In this document: positions 1-5,182 of the stretch, piece by piece | Layout: each line of letters starts with the position of its first letter | Position numbering within the stretch: position 1 is the first letter of the stretch | Assembly (NCBI GenBank): GCA_002428045.1 | Contig: DIZZ01000181.1 | Coordinates: 235 to 8,305 of the forward strand | Source: Verrucomicrobia bacterium UBA6015 | GTDB taxonomy: Bacteria; Verrucomicrobiota; Kiritimatiellia; UBA8416 | DNA length: 8,071 nucleotides | Direction of reading: 5' to 3' | The notes under the pieces: model-generated | Told to the model about the DNA's origin: nothing | What the model saw: only the letters and a program-made list of their open reading frames with translations | The model's database searches: none | Program-made: the position numbers and the translations under genes

Positions 1-392
1 TCGGGGTAGCTCAACCAGTAGGGGGCCGGAATGATGACCTCATCGCCTTCCTGGCAGGTCGCTAGGATGACGTTGTAGCAGGAGTGCTTTCCGCCACAGG
101 AGACGATGATCTGCGATGGACTGTAGTCCAGGCCGTTCTCGGTCTTGAACTTGTCGACAATCGCCTGACGCAGTTCCGGGGTTCCGCTGGCGGGGGTGTA
201 TTTCGTGAAGCCAGCAGCCAACGCGGCGGTGGCGGCGTCCTTGATATGCGCAGGCGTATCAAAATCAGGTTCCCCGGCACCAAATCCGATCACATCAATC
301 CCATCGGCCTTCATCTGCTTGGCCTTGGCATCAATCGCCAAGGTCAACGACGGGGTTAACGAAGCGGCACGACGCGAAATCCGATAGTCCAT
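1..392 (-). CDS. Class I/II PLP-dependent aminotransferase, aspartate aminotransferase type (N-terminal 130 residues, cut by window edge)
   Basis: The reverse strand encodes the N-terminal part of a fold-type I aminotransferase, which would transfer an amino group between an amino acid (probably aspartate) and a 2-oxo acid in the cytoplasm. Visible landmarks are GFGAGEPDFDTP at residues 37-47 (substrate-binding loop), KYTPASGTPELRQAI at 64-78, GGK at 100-102 in the cofactor-phosphate region, and GDEVIIPAPYWLSYP at 116-130. This pattern fits the Ib aspartate aminotransferase subgroup. The PLP lysine and the C-terminal domain lie beyond the left edge. Two in-frame ATGs exist, at 398 and 392. 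AGGAG at 403-399 directly abuts the first but sits 6 nt before the second, so 392 is the better start (MDYRISRR). It is divergent from the caspase gene. Fold and family are near certain. Substrate specificity is inferred, and related prephenate or aromatic aminotransferases remain possible. Confidence 0.92.
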   Translation of the reverse strand, partial: MDYRISRRAASLTPSLTLAIDAKAKQMKADGIDVIGFGAGEPDFDTPAHIKDAATAALAAGFTKYTPASGTPELRQAIVDKFKTENGLDYSPSQIIVSCGGKHSCYNVILATCQEGDEVIIPAPYWLSYP

Positions 393-443
393 AAACATCT
401 CCTACTTACTGCTAAAAACGGTTCAACACACAATGAAAACTTA

Positions 444-472
444 TTGTCTCAACTCCTTTTTCTGATTATGAA
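444..472 (+). promoter_or_regulatory. Weak candidate promoter for the caspase-FGE gene
   Basis: On the plus strand TTGTCT (444-449, 4/6) and TATGAA (467-472, 4/6) are separated by 17 nt. Its -10 box overlaps the -10 box of the opposing aminotransferase promoter, so if both are real the two would compete for polymerase. Both hexamers are mediocre and the assignment is tentative. Confidence 0.25.
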
Positions 473-493
473 CTTAACCATCAGATAAATCAA
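465..493 (-). promoter_or_regulatory. Candidate sigma70-type promoter for the aminotransferase gene
   Basis: Read on the minus strand, a -35 box TTGATT (493-488, 4/6 to consensus) and a -10 box CATAAT (470-465, 5/6) are separated by exactly 17 nt. Transcription would start near 458, giving a leader of about 65 nt before the ATG at 392. This is the best hexamer pair seen in this intergenic region. The call rests on consensus matching alone. Confidence 0.45.
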
Positions 494-510
494 GGATTTT
501 AAAAGGACAT

Positions 511-549
511 ATGGATTTCAATGCGGTTGCAATTCATCGCTATTTATGA
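511..549 (+). CDS. Possible 12-codon leader ORF upstream of the caspase-FGE gene
   Basis: ATG at 511 is preceded by AAAAGGA (501-507), a good Shine-Dalgarno sequence 3 nt away, and opens a 12-codon frame (MDFNAVAIHRYL) that stops at TGA 547-549, 14 nt before the ATG of the caspase-FGE gene. That main start has no recognisable ribosome-binding site of its own (the preceding bases are gcatgacaaacg), so re-initiation after this short frame is a plausible way to translate it. No known leader peptide is recognised. The spacing of the Shine-Dalgarno sequence is short, and chance occurrence is possible. Confidence 0.25.
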   Translation: MDFNAVAIHRYL

Positions 550-563
550 CAGCATGACAAACG

Positions 564-2279
564 ATGAAAATCTTGAAATCACTTTTGCTTGCCATGATCG
601 TTTGTGCGCTAGGCGGTGTTGTTGCTGGTCAGGTCAATGATCCGCGATTGATCGAGGTCCGTGTGGAGGAACTCCTGGGGGAGGCGGTTCCGATCCCTCG
701 CTATTACGCCTTGGTCATCGGAATCAATAATTATGTACACTGGCAGGATCTCAGACAAGCGGTGCCGGATGCCAGGGAGATCTCCAATCTCTTGGTGACC
801 CGCTACGGATTCACCAAGGTGTACATGATGCTCGACGAGAATGCCACAAGGGACAATATCACCAAGGGCATGCGGGCGTTTGCGGACAAACTGAGCGATA
901 AGGATGCCTTGCTGATCTTCTACGCCGGGCATGGCTATTTCGATAAGCTGCTTAACCGCGGGTATTGGGTTCCCCATGAGGCACGCGATCGAATCGACAG
1001 CGAGCCCGCCACGACCGACTGGTTCTCCAACAACGAGCTACACGATTATGTAGCCGCCATGCGAGCCCGCCACATCCTGGTGGTCTCGGATTCTTGCTTT
1101 AGCGGTTCGCTCTTCAGAGGGGGCGTATCCGGACTGACCTCAAAGGACCCCGCTTGGTACCGACAGGCGCTACAACAGCCGAGCCGGTGGGCAATCTCCA
1201 GTGGTGATCTTGAGCAAGTCCCTGACGAGAGTGAATTTACCCAGCAATTCCTCAATGCCTTGCAGCATCCGTTGGAACCTGTCTTTTCTGCTTCCGATTT
1301 GGCCGGGAGGATAGCCGTTGAACTCGCTGGCCCGGAGGGGACCAAGCCGCTTTCCGGGCGTCTTCGTAATGTCCGTGACAGCCAGTACGGCGAATTTGTG
1401 TTTCTTGACTTCGGGAGTGGTGTAAAACCATCGAATCATACCGTGCCCGTGTCTGCGGTGTCAGCATCGACCGTGGATCATCCGCCGCCGTCTTCGCCGT
1501 CGGTCGAGGCGGGTGCCAGCGAGCCTCCTGTCAAGTCCGCGCCGGATGGCGTGCAGGACAAGGGAATGGGTACAAACACGGGGGATGTGCGCACGATCGA
1601 TCTGGGCGGAGGTGTGCTACTGGACCTGGTCTGGATTGCGCCGGGTATCTACATGATGGGTAGTCCGGCTGGCGAGTTTGGTCGGGCAAAAGATGAGCAG
1701 CAGCATCAGGTCGCGATCTCGAAGGGCTTTTGGATGGGGAAATACGAGGTCACGCAGGAGCAGTGGAAGGCGGTGATGCACAGCAATCCGAGCAGCTTCA
1801 CAGGCACTCGTCATCCGGTTGAAAAGATAAGCTGGAGCGACTGTCATGAATTTTTCCGGGCACTCAACCCGCTTGTTGTTGCCAACGGGGGCGTTTTCCG
1901 TCTACCGACGGAAGCGGAGTGGGAATACGCCTGCCGCGCGGGGACGACGGGACCCTACGCAGGATCCCTGGATGAAATGGGGTGGCATGTCTCGAACAGT
2001 GGGAGCACGACGCAACCGGTGGGTGGGAAGCAGCCGAATGCCTGGGGCTTGCACGATATGCATGGAAATGTGTCGGAGTGGTGTCAGGATTGGTATGGGG
2101 ATTATCCAAACGGATTGGTGACGGATCCGTCCGGTGCGGGGGCGGGAGACTATCGCGTATTCCGTGGCGGGGGCTGGTCCTCCATAGCGAATTGCCGATC
2201 GGCGAGTCGAGGCTGGTACTGGTCATCGGGACGGGACGGCGACCGTGGATTTCGCGTGGTTCTTGATCCTGCTCAATGA
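564..2279 (+). CDS. Exported caspase-like (peptidase C14) protein fused to an FGE-sulfatase / C-type-lectin-fold domain
   Basis: This 571-residue protein starts with a Sec-type signal peptide: MKILK, a hydrophobic stretch to about residue 20, and likely cleavage near VAG-Q at 22/23. Residues 47-285 form a caspase-fold protease domain (YYALVIGINNY at 47-57), with the catalytic dyad visible as His123 in FYAGHGY and Cys178 in SDSCFSGS. A Pro/Ser/Ala-rich linker covers about 286-340. Residues 345-567 are an FGE-sulfatase domain: MMGSP 364-368, KYEVTQEQW 393-401, RLPTEAEWEYACRAG 446-460, GLHDMHGNVSEWCQDW 495-510 and a terminal RGG...GFRVV block. The paired cysteines used by true formylglycine-generating enzymes (GGSYMC...C) are missing, with Ser540 near the first position, so this domain probably binds a ligand rather than oxidising sulfatases. 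Bacterial caspases usually cleave after basic residues; substrate and role here are unknown. It is a single-gene unit with a possible leader ORF and no clear ribosome-binding site. Confidence 0.9.
   Translation: MKILKSLLLAMIVCALGGVVAGQVNDPRLIEVRVEELLGEAVPIPRYYALVIGINNYVHWQDLRQAVPDAREISNLLVTRYGFTKVYMMLDENATRDNITKGMRAFADKLSDKDALLIFYAGHGYFDKLLNRGYWVPHEARDRIDSEPATTDWFSNNELHDYVAAMRARHILVVSDSCFSGSLFRGGVSGLTSKDPAWYRQALQQPSRWAISSGDLEQVPDESEFTQQFLNALQHPLEPVFSASDLAGRIAVELAGPEGTKPLSGRLRNVRDSQYGEFVFLDFGSGVKPSNHTVPVSAVSASTVDHPPPSSPSVEAGASEPPVKSAPDGVQDKGMGTNTGDVRTIDLGGGVLLDLVWIAPGIYMMGSPAGEFGRAKDEQQHQVAISKGFWMGKYEVTQEQWKAVMHSNPSSFTGTRHPVEKISWSDCHEFFRALNPLVVANGGVFRLPTEAEWEYACRAGTTGPYAGSLDEMGWHVSNSGSTTQPVGGKQPNAWGLHDMHGNVSEWCQDWYGDYPNGLVTDPSGAGAGDYRVFRGGGWSSIANCRSASRGWYWSSGRDGDRGFRVVLDPAQ
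2160..2276 (+). other. Candidate diversity-generating-retroelement-like variable region at the 3' end of the caspase-FGE gene
   Basis: The last 39 codons encode FRGGGW, then a block rich in Ser, Gly, Tyr and Asp, ending RDGDRGFRVV (557-566). C-type-lectin-fold targets of diversity-generating retroelements end in this manner, with AAC codons of the template turned into NNC codons. Here the exposed positions include tcc tcc (2178-2183), ggc (2211), tac (2217) and gac ggc gac (2235-2243), as expected if AAC codons had been mutated at adenines. Codons tca, tcg and gga (2223-2231) do not fit the simple AAC model. Many FGE-family proteins have a similar ending without being retroelement targets, and neither a template repeat nor a reverse transcriptase gene is in the window. 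Confidence 0.3.
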
Positions 2280-2288
2280 TCCCGGTCT

Positions 2289-2313
2289 CGACGTTGCTTC
2301 GTCTTGAACGTCG
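2289..2313. terminator. Hairpin in the convergent gap, possible bidirectional terminator
   Basis: CGACGTT (2289-2295) and AACGTCG (2307-2313) form a perfect 7-bp stem around an 11-nt loop. It lies in the 52-bp gap between the stop codons of the caspase-FGE gene and rsmB, which converge here. No U-tract follows on either strand, so it is not a classical intrinsic terminator. Its place just after a candidate variable region also recalls the hairpins found downstream of some retroelement targets. Confidence 0.35.
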
Positions 2314-2331
2314 TCATGGTCGCGTTATAGC

Positions 2332-3594
2332 TCACTTCCGGCAAAGCTGCGCCGCAAAGGCCCCATCCGTTCCGCTGGCGGGGGGGAGGCTGATGCGTTG
2401 CCGTCCCCGTTGGAAGGTGGGATTGACGTCCAGCCACGCTTGCAATTGGCGCAGATTTTCTTCGGGTTCAAGGCTGCAGGTACTGTAGACGATCATGCCC
2501 CCCTCGGACAGTAACGGAACGGCGGCATCGAGCATCCGGCGCTGGACATCCAGCAGGCCGATCAATCGTTCCTCGGTAAAGCGCCAGCGGGCATCAGGAC
2601 GACGATTCAGCACGCCGGTATTGCTGCAGGGAACATCTAGCAGGATACGGTCGAAAGGGGCTTCGCTGCGGAGTCCCGAGGCTGCCGGCAGTGCCGTAGC
2701 ATCGGCCTGAATGAGGCGCACACAGGAAAACTTCATCCGTTCGGCATTTTCCGCCAGGCGCCGTAGGCGATCCTCGTGCAGATCGGCGGCGAGTACGAGG
2801 CCGTGATCGCCAAGGATATCCGCGCAGGCGAATGCCTTCCCGCCGGGGGCGGCGCAGGCATCGAGCACACGCATCCCGGGCTTTAGCTCGAGCAGGTCAA
2901 CCGCCATTTGCGTGGCCGGATCCTGGACGTAGAAAGCACCGTCTGCAAACCCCGGCAGCTCGTGGATCGCCGTTCCTGGCGGCACGATATAAAAGCATTC
3001 CGGGAGGGCAGGGTGGGGTTGCAGCATCGTCCGCAGGGTCGCCATTTCGGCGGACTCCCGGTTGCGCAGGCGAATCACCACGGCAGGGCGGCGGTTGTTC
3101 CATTCACACAGGGCGGTGGCGGCGGCTTGCCCGTAGTTGGCGATCCAGCGTTGCAGCAGGATATCCGGATGTGAAAGACGAACCCCGTCGTCCATGCGGG
3201 ACAGCGATTTCAAGATTTCCGAATGTTGGCGCAGGGCATTGCGTAACACCCCGTTGACAAAGCGGATGCGGGCAGGATCAAGATCGGCTTTCGCAGCCTC
3301 TACCGTTTCATTGATCGCGGCATGGGCGGGGATGTTGTCCATGCGGAATAACTGGTATAGCCCGATCAGCAGGTACCCTTCGGTTTCTGGATCCGGTTGA
3401 CGAGACACGAGATGGTCGAGGATCCATTCCAGCATCCGAACCCAGCGGGCGGTGCCGAAAATCATTTCTTGCACTAGATTGCGCTGGTCGGTGTGTTCCG
3501 GGATCAGGCGATCAGGAAAATCGCCGGATAGCCTCCACCGGGAAATCGCACGGGCACAAAGGGTTCTGGGGGATGTTGTGGTTCGCGGGTTCAA
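2332..3594 (-). CDS. rsmB: 16S rRNA (cytosine(967)-C(5))-methyltransferase RsmB
   Basis: RsmB (Sun/Fmu family) transfers a methyl group from S-adenosylmethionine to C5 of cytosine 967 (E. coli numbering) of 16S rRNA. The 420-residue product matches the usual length. Residues 10-130 form a NusB-like RNA-binding domain (VQEMIFGTARWV at 41-52, FVNGVLRNALR at 112-122), followed by SHPDILLQRW at 141-150. The Rossmann methyltransferase domain shows VQDPATQ 223-229, the SAM motif LDACAAPGGK 244-253, DVPCSNTG 320-327 (Cys323, product release) and STCSLEPEEN 371-380 (Cys373, the nucleophile). The C-terminus ends DGAFAAQL, as expected. The start is TTG at 3594, which overlaps the stop of the upstream gene as TTGA, with AGGGA 4 nt before it. 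No ATG or GTG lies near, so this start is accepted with some caution. The usual partners def and fmt are absent. It converges on the caspase-FGE gene. Confidence 0.95.
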   Translation of the reverse strand: MNPRTTTSPRTLCARAISRWRLSGDFPDRLIPEHTDQRNLVQEMIFGTARWVRMLEWILDHLVSRQPDPETEGYLLIGLYQLFRMDNIPAHAAINETVEAAKADLDPARIRFVNGVLRNALRQHSEILKSLSRMDDGVRLSHPDILLQRWIANYGQAAATALCEWNNRRPAVVIRLRNRESAEMATLRTMLQPHPALPECFYIVPPGTAIHELPGFADGAFYVQDPATQMAVDLLELKPGMRVLDACAAPGGKAFACADILGDHGLVLAADLHEDRLRRLAENAERMKFSCVRLIQADATALPAASGLRSEAPFDRILLDVPCSNTGVLNRRPDARWRFTEERLIGLLDVQRRMLDAAVPLLSEGGMIVYSTCSLEPEENLRQLQAWLDVNPTFQRGRQRISLPPASGTDGAFAAQLCRK

Positions 3595-3908
3595 TTTCCC
3601 TGACTGACGATATGTCCGGTTTGGATCTGTTTTGGGAAGTGGGGATCAAGATCCGTCCACTCGATCCATTGGATGGTGAGCAGGCCAATGAAGAAAATCG
3701 TGGCGAAGATCGCGAGGATGCCGACCAACGTGTATGAGGCAGGCTTGGCGGCAGCAAATGCTGTAGGCGGCGTAAACATTCCGGCACCCTGGTTGGCCGC
3801 CTCCGGCGCCATCTCTGCGCCTTCTGCTGGCGGTTCCCCGCTGCTGGTTTCCTTTATTGCGGACTGAAGTCCTAGCTTGCGCTTTTTGATGGTGATGGGT
3901 GCGCCCAT
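3591..3908 (-). CDS. Small single-pass membrane protein of unknown function, translationally coupled to rsmB
   Basis: I do not recognise this 105-residue protein. Its basic N-terminus (KKRK at 8-11) leads into an Ala/Pro/Glu/Gly-rich, probably disordered segment (residues 20-57). One transmembrane helix follows at about 58-81 (YTLVGILAIFATIFFIGLLT), then a polar tail of about 24 residues. The basic N-terminus suggests N-in, C-out topology in the inner membrane. The start ATG at 3908 has a strong G-rich ribosome-binding site (AAAGGGGGGG) about 6 nt upstream, which argues that the gene is real. Its TGA overlaps the TTG start of rsmB by four bases, so both are made from one transcript. This partnership with rsmB is not one I know. 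It could be a lineage-specific membrane protein. No functional motif is visible. Confidence 0.75.
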   Translation of the reverse strand: MGAPITIKKRKLGLQSAIKETSSGEPPAEGAEMAPEAANQGAGMFTPPTAFAAAKPASYTLVGILAIFATIFFIGLLTIQWIEWTDLDPHFPKQIQTGHIVSQGN

Positions 3909-3951
3909 ATTTTGCCCCCCCTTTGCTAAAACACGTTAAAATCTGGAAGAC

Positions 3952-3980
3952 AAGCTAACCGGATTTTACCAACGTATCAA
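3952..3980 (-). promoter_or_regulatory. Weak candidate promoter for the membrane protein-rsmB operon
   Basis: On the minus strand TTGATA (3980-3975, 5/6 to the -35 consensus) is followed after 17 nt by TAGCTT (3957-3952, 3/6 to the -10 consensus). Transcription would begin near 3945, about 37 nt before the ATG at 3908. The -35 is good but the -10 is poor. Confidence 0.25.
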
Positions 3981-3987
3981 GTAAAAT
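3963..3987. promoter_or_regulatory. Inverted repeat in the divergent promoter region, possible operator
   Basis: ATTTTAC (3963-3969) and GTAAAAT (3981-3987) are perfect 7-bp inverted arms separated by 11 nt. A related half-site, GTTAAAAT, lies at 3935-3942. The dyad covers the -35 box of the minus-strand candidate promoter and lies just upstream of dprA. A dimeric regulator binding adjacent turns of the helix would fit this geometry. The region is AT-rich, so chance is a real alternative. Confidence 0.3.
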
Positions 3988-3997
3988 AGTCATATTC

Positions 3998-4027
3998 TTG
4001 ACGAAGGGCAGGTGGATGTGCTATTCA
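3998..4027 (+). promoter_or_regulatory. Weak candidate promoter for the dprA-topA operon
   Basis: TTGACG (3998-4003, 5/6 to the -35 consensus) is followed after 18 nt by TATTCA (4022-4027, 3/6). Transcription would start near 4034, downstream of the GTG at 4012 and of the leader ORF at 4016, and would favour ATG 4060 as the dprA start. If transcription instead begins further upstream, the leader ORF could be translated. The -10 match is poor. Confidence 0.22.
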
Positions 4028-4063
4028 CCGCTTTCTCTATTAAGAAGGGTGGCGGTTGGATGA
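4016..4063 (+). CDS. Possible 15-codon leader ORF overlapping the dprA start
   Basis: ATG at 4016 lies 7 nt after AAGGG (4004-4008) and opens a 15-codon frame (MCYSPLSLLRRVAVG). Its TGA at 4061-4063 overlaps the dprA ATG at 4060 as ATGA, the classic coupling geometry. Tandem AGA-AGG arginine codons occur at codons 10-11, and the same bases supply the purine-rich stretch before dprA. No known leader peptide is recognised. The alternative is that this is untranslated leader sequence. Confidence 0.25.
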   Translation: MCYSPLSLLRRVAVG

Positions 4064-5169
4064 TGACAGAACGGGATGCTTATATCGCGCTGAATATGAT
4101 GGATCGGATTGGGCCGGTCGGGGTCCGCTCGCTGGTCTCCGTCCTGGGTTCGGCGTCCGCCATCTTTAGTGCGTCGGCGGCCGAATTGCAGCAGGCCGAG
4201 GGGATCGGTAAGGTATTGGCCGAAGGGATTATAAAGCGGCGAGAGGCGTTGGACGTCGAGGGCGAGATGCAGCGGGCGGCGGAGACAGGCACCCGCCTGG
4301 TGACCCCACTGGATGAGGCGTATCCTGCGGCACTCAAGACAATTCATGATCCGCCGCTGGCGCTGTATGTGCGCGGGGCGCTCAAGCCGACCGATCGGCA
4401 TGGCATCGCGGTGGTCGGTACGCGCAACCCGACGCATTACGGCATGGACTGCACGCGGAAACTGTCCTATCAGCTTGGAAAGGCGGGCATCTGTGTGGTG
4501 AGCGGCCTGGCGCTGGGGGTGGATACGGCGGCACACGAGGGGGCGCTGCGGGCTGGCGGACGTACGCTGGCGGTCATCGGTAGCGGGTTTGATCATATTT
4601 ATCCCGAAGAGAATATCCCCTTGGCGGAACGGATCGCCGAGCACGGGGCGGTGATTAGTGAGTTTCCCTTTGCACGCCAGCCGGACAAGACCACGTTTCC
4701 CATGCGTAACCGGATTGTCAGCGGCATGTCCATGGGCGTGCTGGTTGTTGAGGCGGGGCTGCGAAGCGGGGCGATGATCACGGCCAACCAGGCCATGTCA
4801 CAGGGGCGTACCGTGTTTGCGGTGCCGGGGCGGATCGATTCCTATGCCTCGGCCGGCCCCCATGCCCTGCTCAAGGACGGGGCAGGTCTGGTGACCGAAG
4901 CCCGCGACATCCTGGAGCATTTCGAGATGCTTTTTCCCGCCTCGGCGATGGCCGATGCGGAAAAGCCCGCCGACCCGGTTTGCCGACCGGACCTGAACGC
5001 GGATGAGCAGGCCGTGACGACGCTGCTGGCGGGCGGGGAGATGGGCGTGGATATGTTGATTCGAGAGTCGGGTATCCGTCCGGCGGTGATGGCCTCGCTG
5101 CTGGTTGGACTGGAACTAAAACGAATAGTGAAAATGCTGCCGGGTCGCAGTGTGACCTTAATACGATAA
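4060..5169 (+). CDS. dprA: DNA-processing protein DprA (Smf)
   Basis: DprA binds incoming single-stranded DNA during natural transformation and loads RecA onto it in the cytoplasm. The 369-residue product has an N-terminal helical HhH/SAM-like region (1-70: DRIGPVGVRSLV, QQAEGIGKVLAEGI) and a Rossmann-like core (about 75-290). The core shows VVGTRNPTHYG 118-128, VVSGLALGVDTAAH 146-159, SEFPF 200-204, FPMRNRIVSGMS 213-224, EAGLRSGAMITA 231-242 and VPGRID 255-260. A C-terminal winged-helix domain spans about 312-369. An in-frame GTG at 4012 would add 16 residues of low family resemblance. ATG at 4060 (or 4063) is chosen because the conserved N-terminal helix begins right after it and AAGGG lies 10 nt upstream. 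topA follows after 13 bp, the widespread dprA-topA arrangement. Every conserved core motif is intact, so the protein is probably functional. Whether the host is transformable cannot be judged from this. Confidence 0.95.
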   Translation: MMTERDAYIALNMMDRIGPVGVRSLVSVLGSASAIFSASAAELQQAEGIGKVLAEGIIKRREALDVEGEMQRAAETGTRLVTPLDEAYPAALKTIHDPPLALYVRGALKPTDRHGIAVVGTRNPTHYGMDCTRKLSYQLGKAGICVVSGLALGVDTAAHEGALRAGGRTLAVIGSGFDHIYPEENIPLAERIAEHGAVISEFPFARQPDKTTFPMRNRIVSGMSMGVLVVEAGLRSGAMITANQAMSQGRTVFAVPGRIDSYASAGPHALLKDGAGLVTEARDILEHFEMLFPASAMADAEKPADPVCRPDLNADEQAVTTLLAGGEMGVDMLIRESGIRPAVMASLLVGLELKRIVKMLPGRSVTLIR

Positions 5170-5182
5170 CTAGGGGATAACG

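Noticed and set aside
84..387. Plus-strand open frames opposite the aminotransferase start
   Set aside because: The minus strand gives an unbroken, motif-rich aminotransferase, and the plus-strand products have no recognisable features.
564..640. Lipoprotein signal with Cys14 as the lipidated residue in the caspase-FGE protein
   Set aside because: The residues before Cys14 (M-I-V) do not fit a lipobox, and the cysteine lies inside the hydrophobic core, so a plain Sec signal is preferred.
1590..2279. True formylglycine-generating enzyme that would activate sulfatases
   Set aside because: The domain is fused to an exported caspase and lacks the paired catalytic cysteines near the GG-S-Y/W motif, so the catalytic label is not supported.
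2832..3257. A 141-codon plus-strand open frame opposite rsmB
   Set aside because: It is low-complexity Arg/Gly/Ala-rich sequence antisense to the RsmB methyltransferase motifs, with no homology signal.
4012..4059. GTG at 4012 as the dprA start, adding 16 residues
   Set aside because: The extension has no family resemblance, the conserved N-terminal helix begins just after ATG 4060, and the candidate promoter would start transcription after 4012. AAGGG lies 3 nt before the GTG, so it is not fully excluded.
4021..4644. A 207-codon open frame on the minus strand opposite dprA
   Set aside because: It is antisense to conserved DprA motifs, rich in Arg/His/Gln and without family resemblance, so it is treated as a shadow of dprA.
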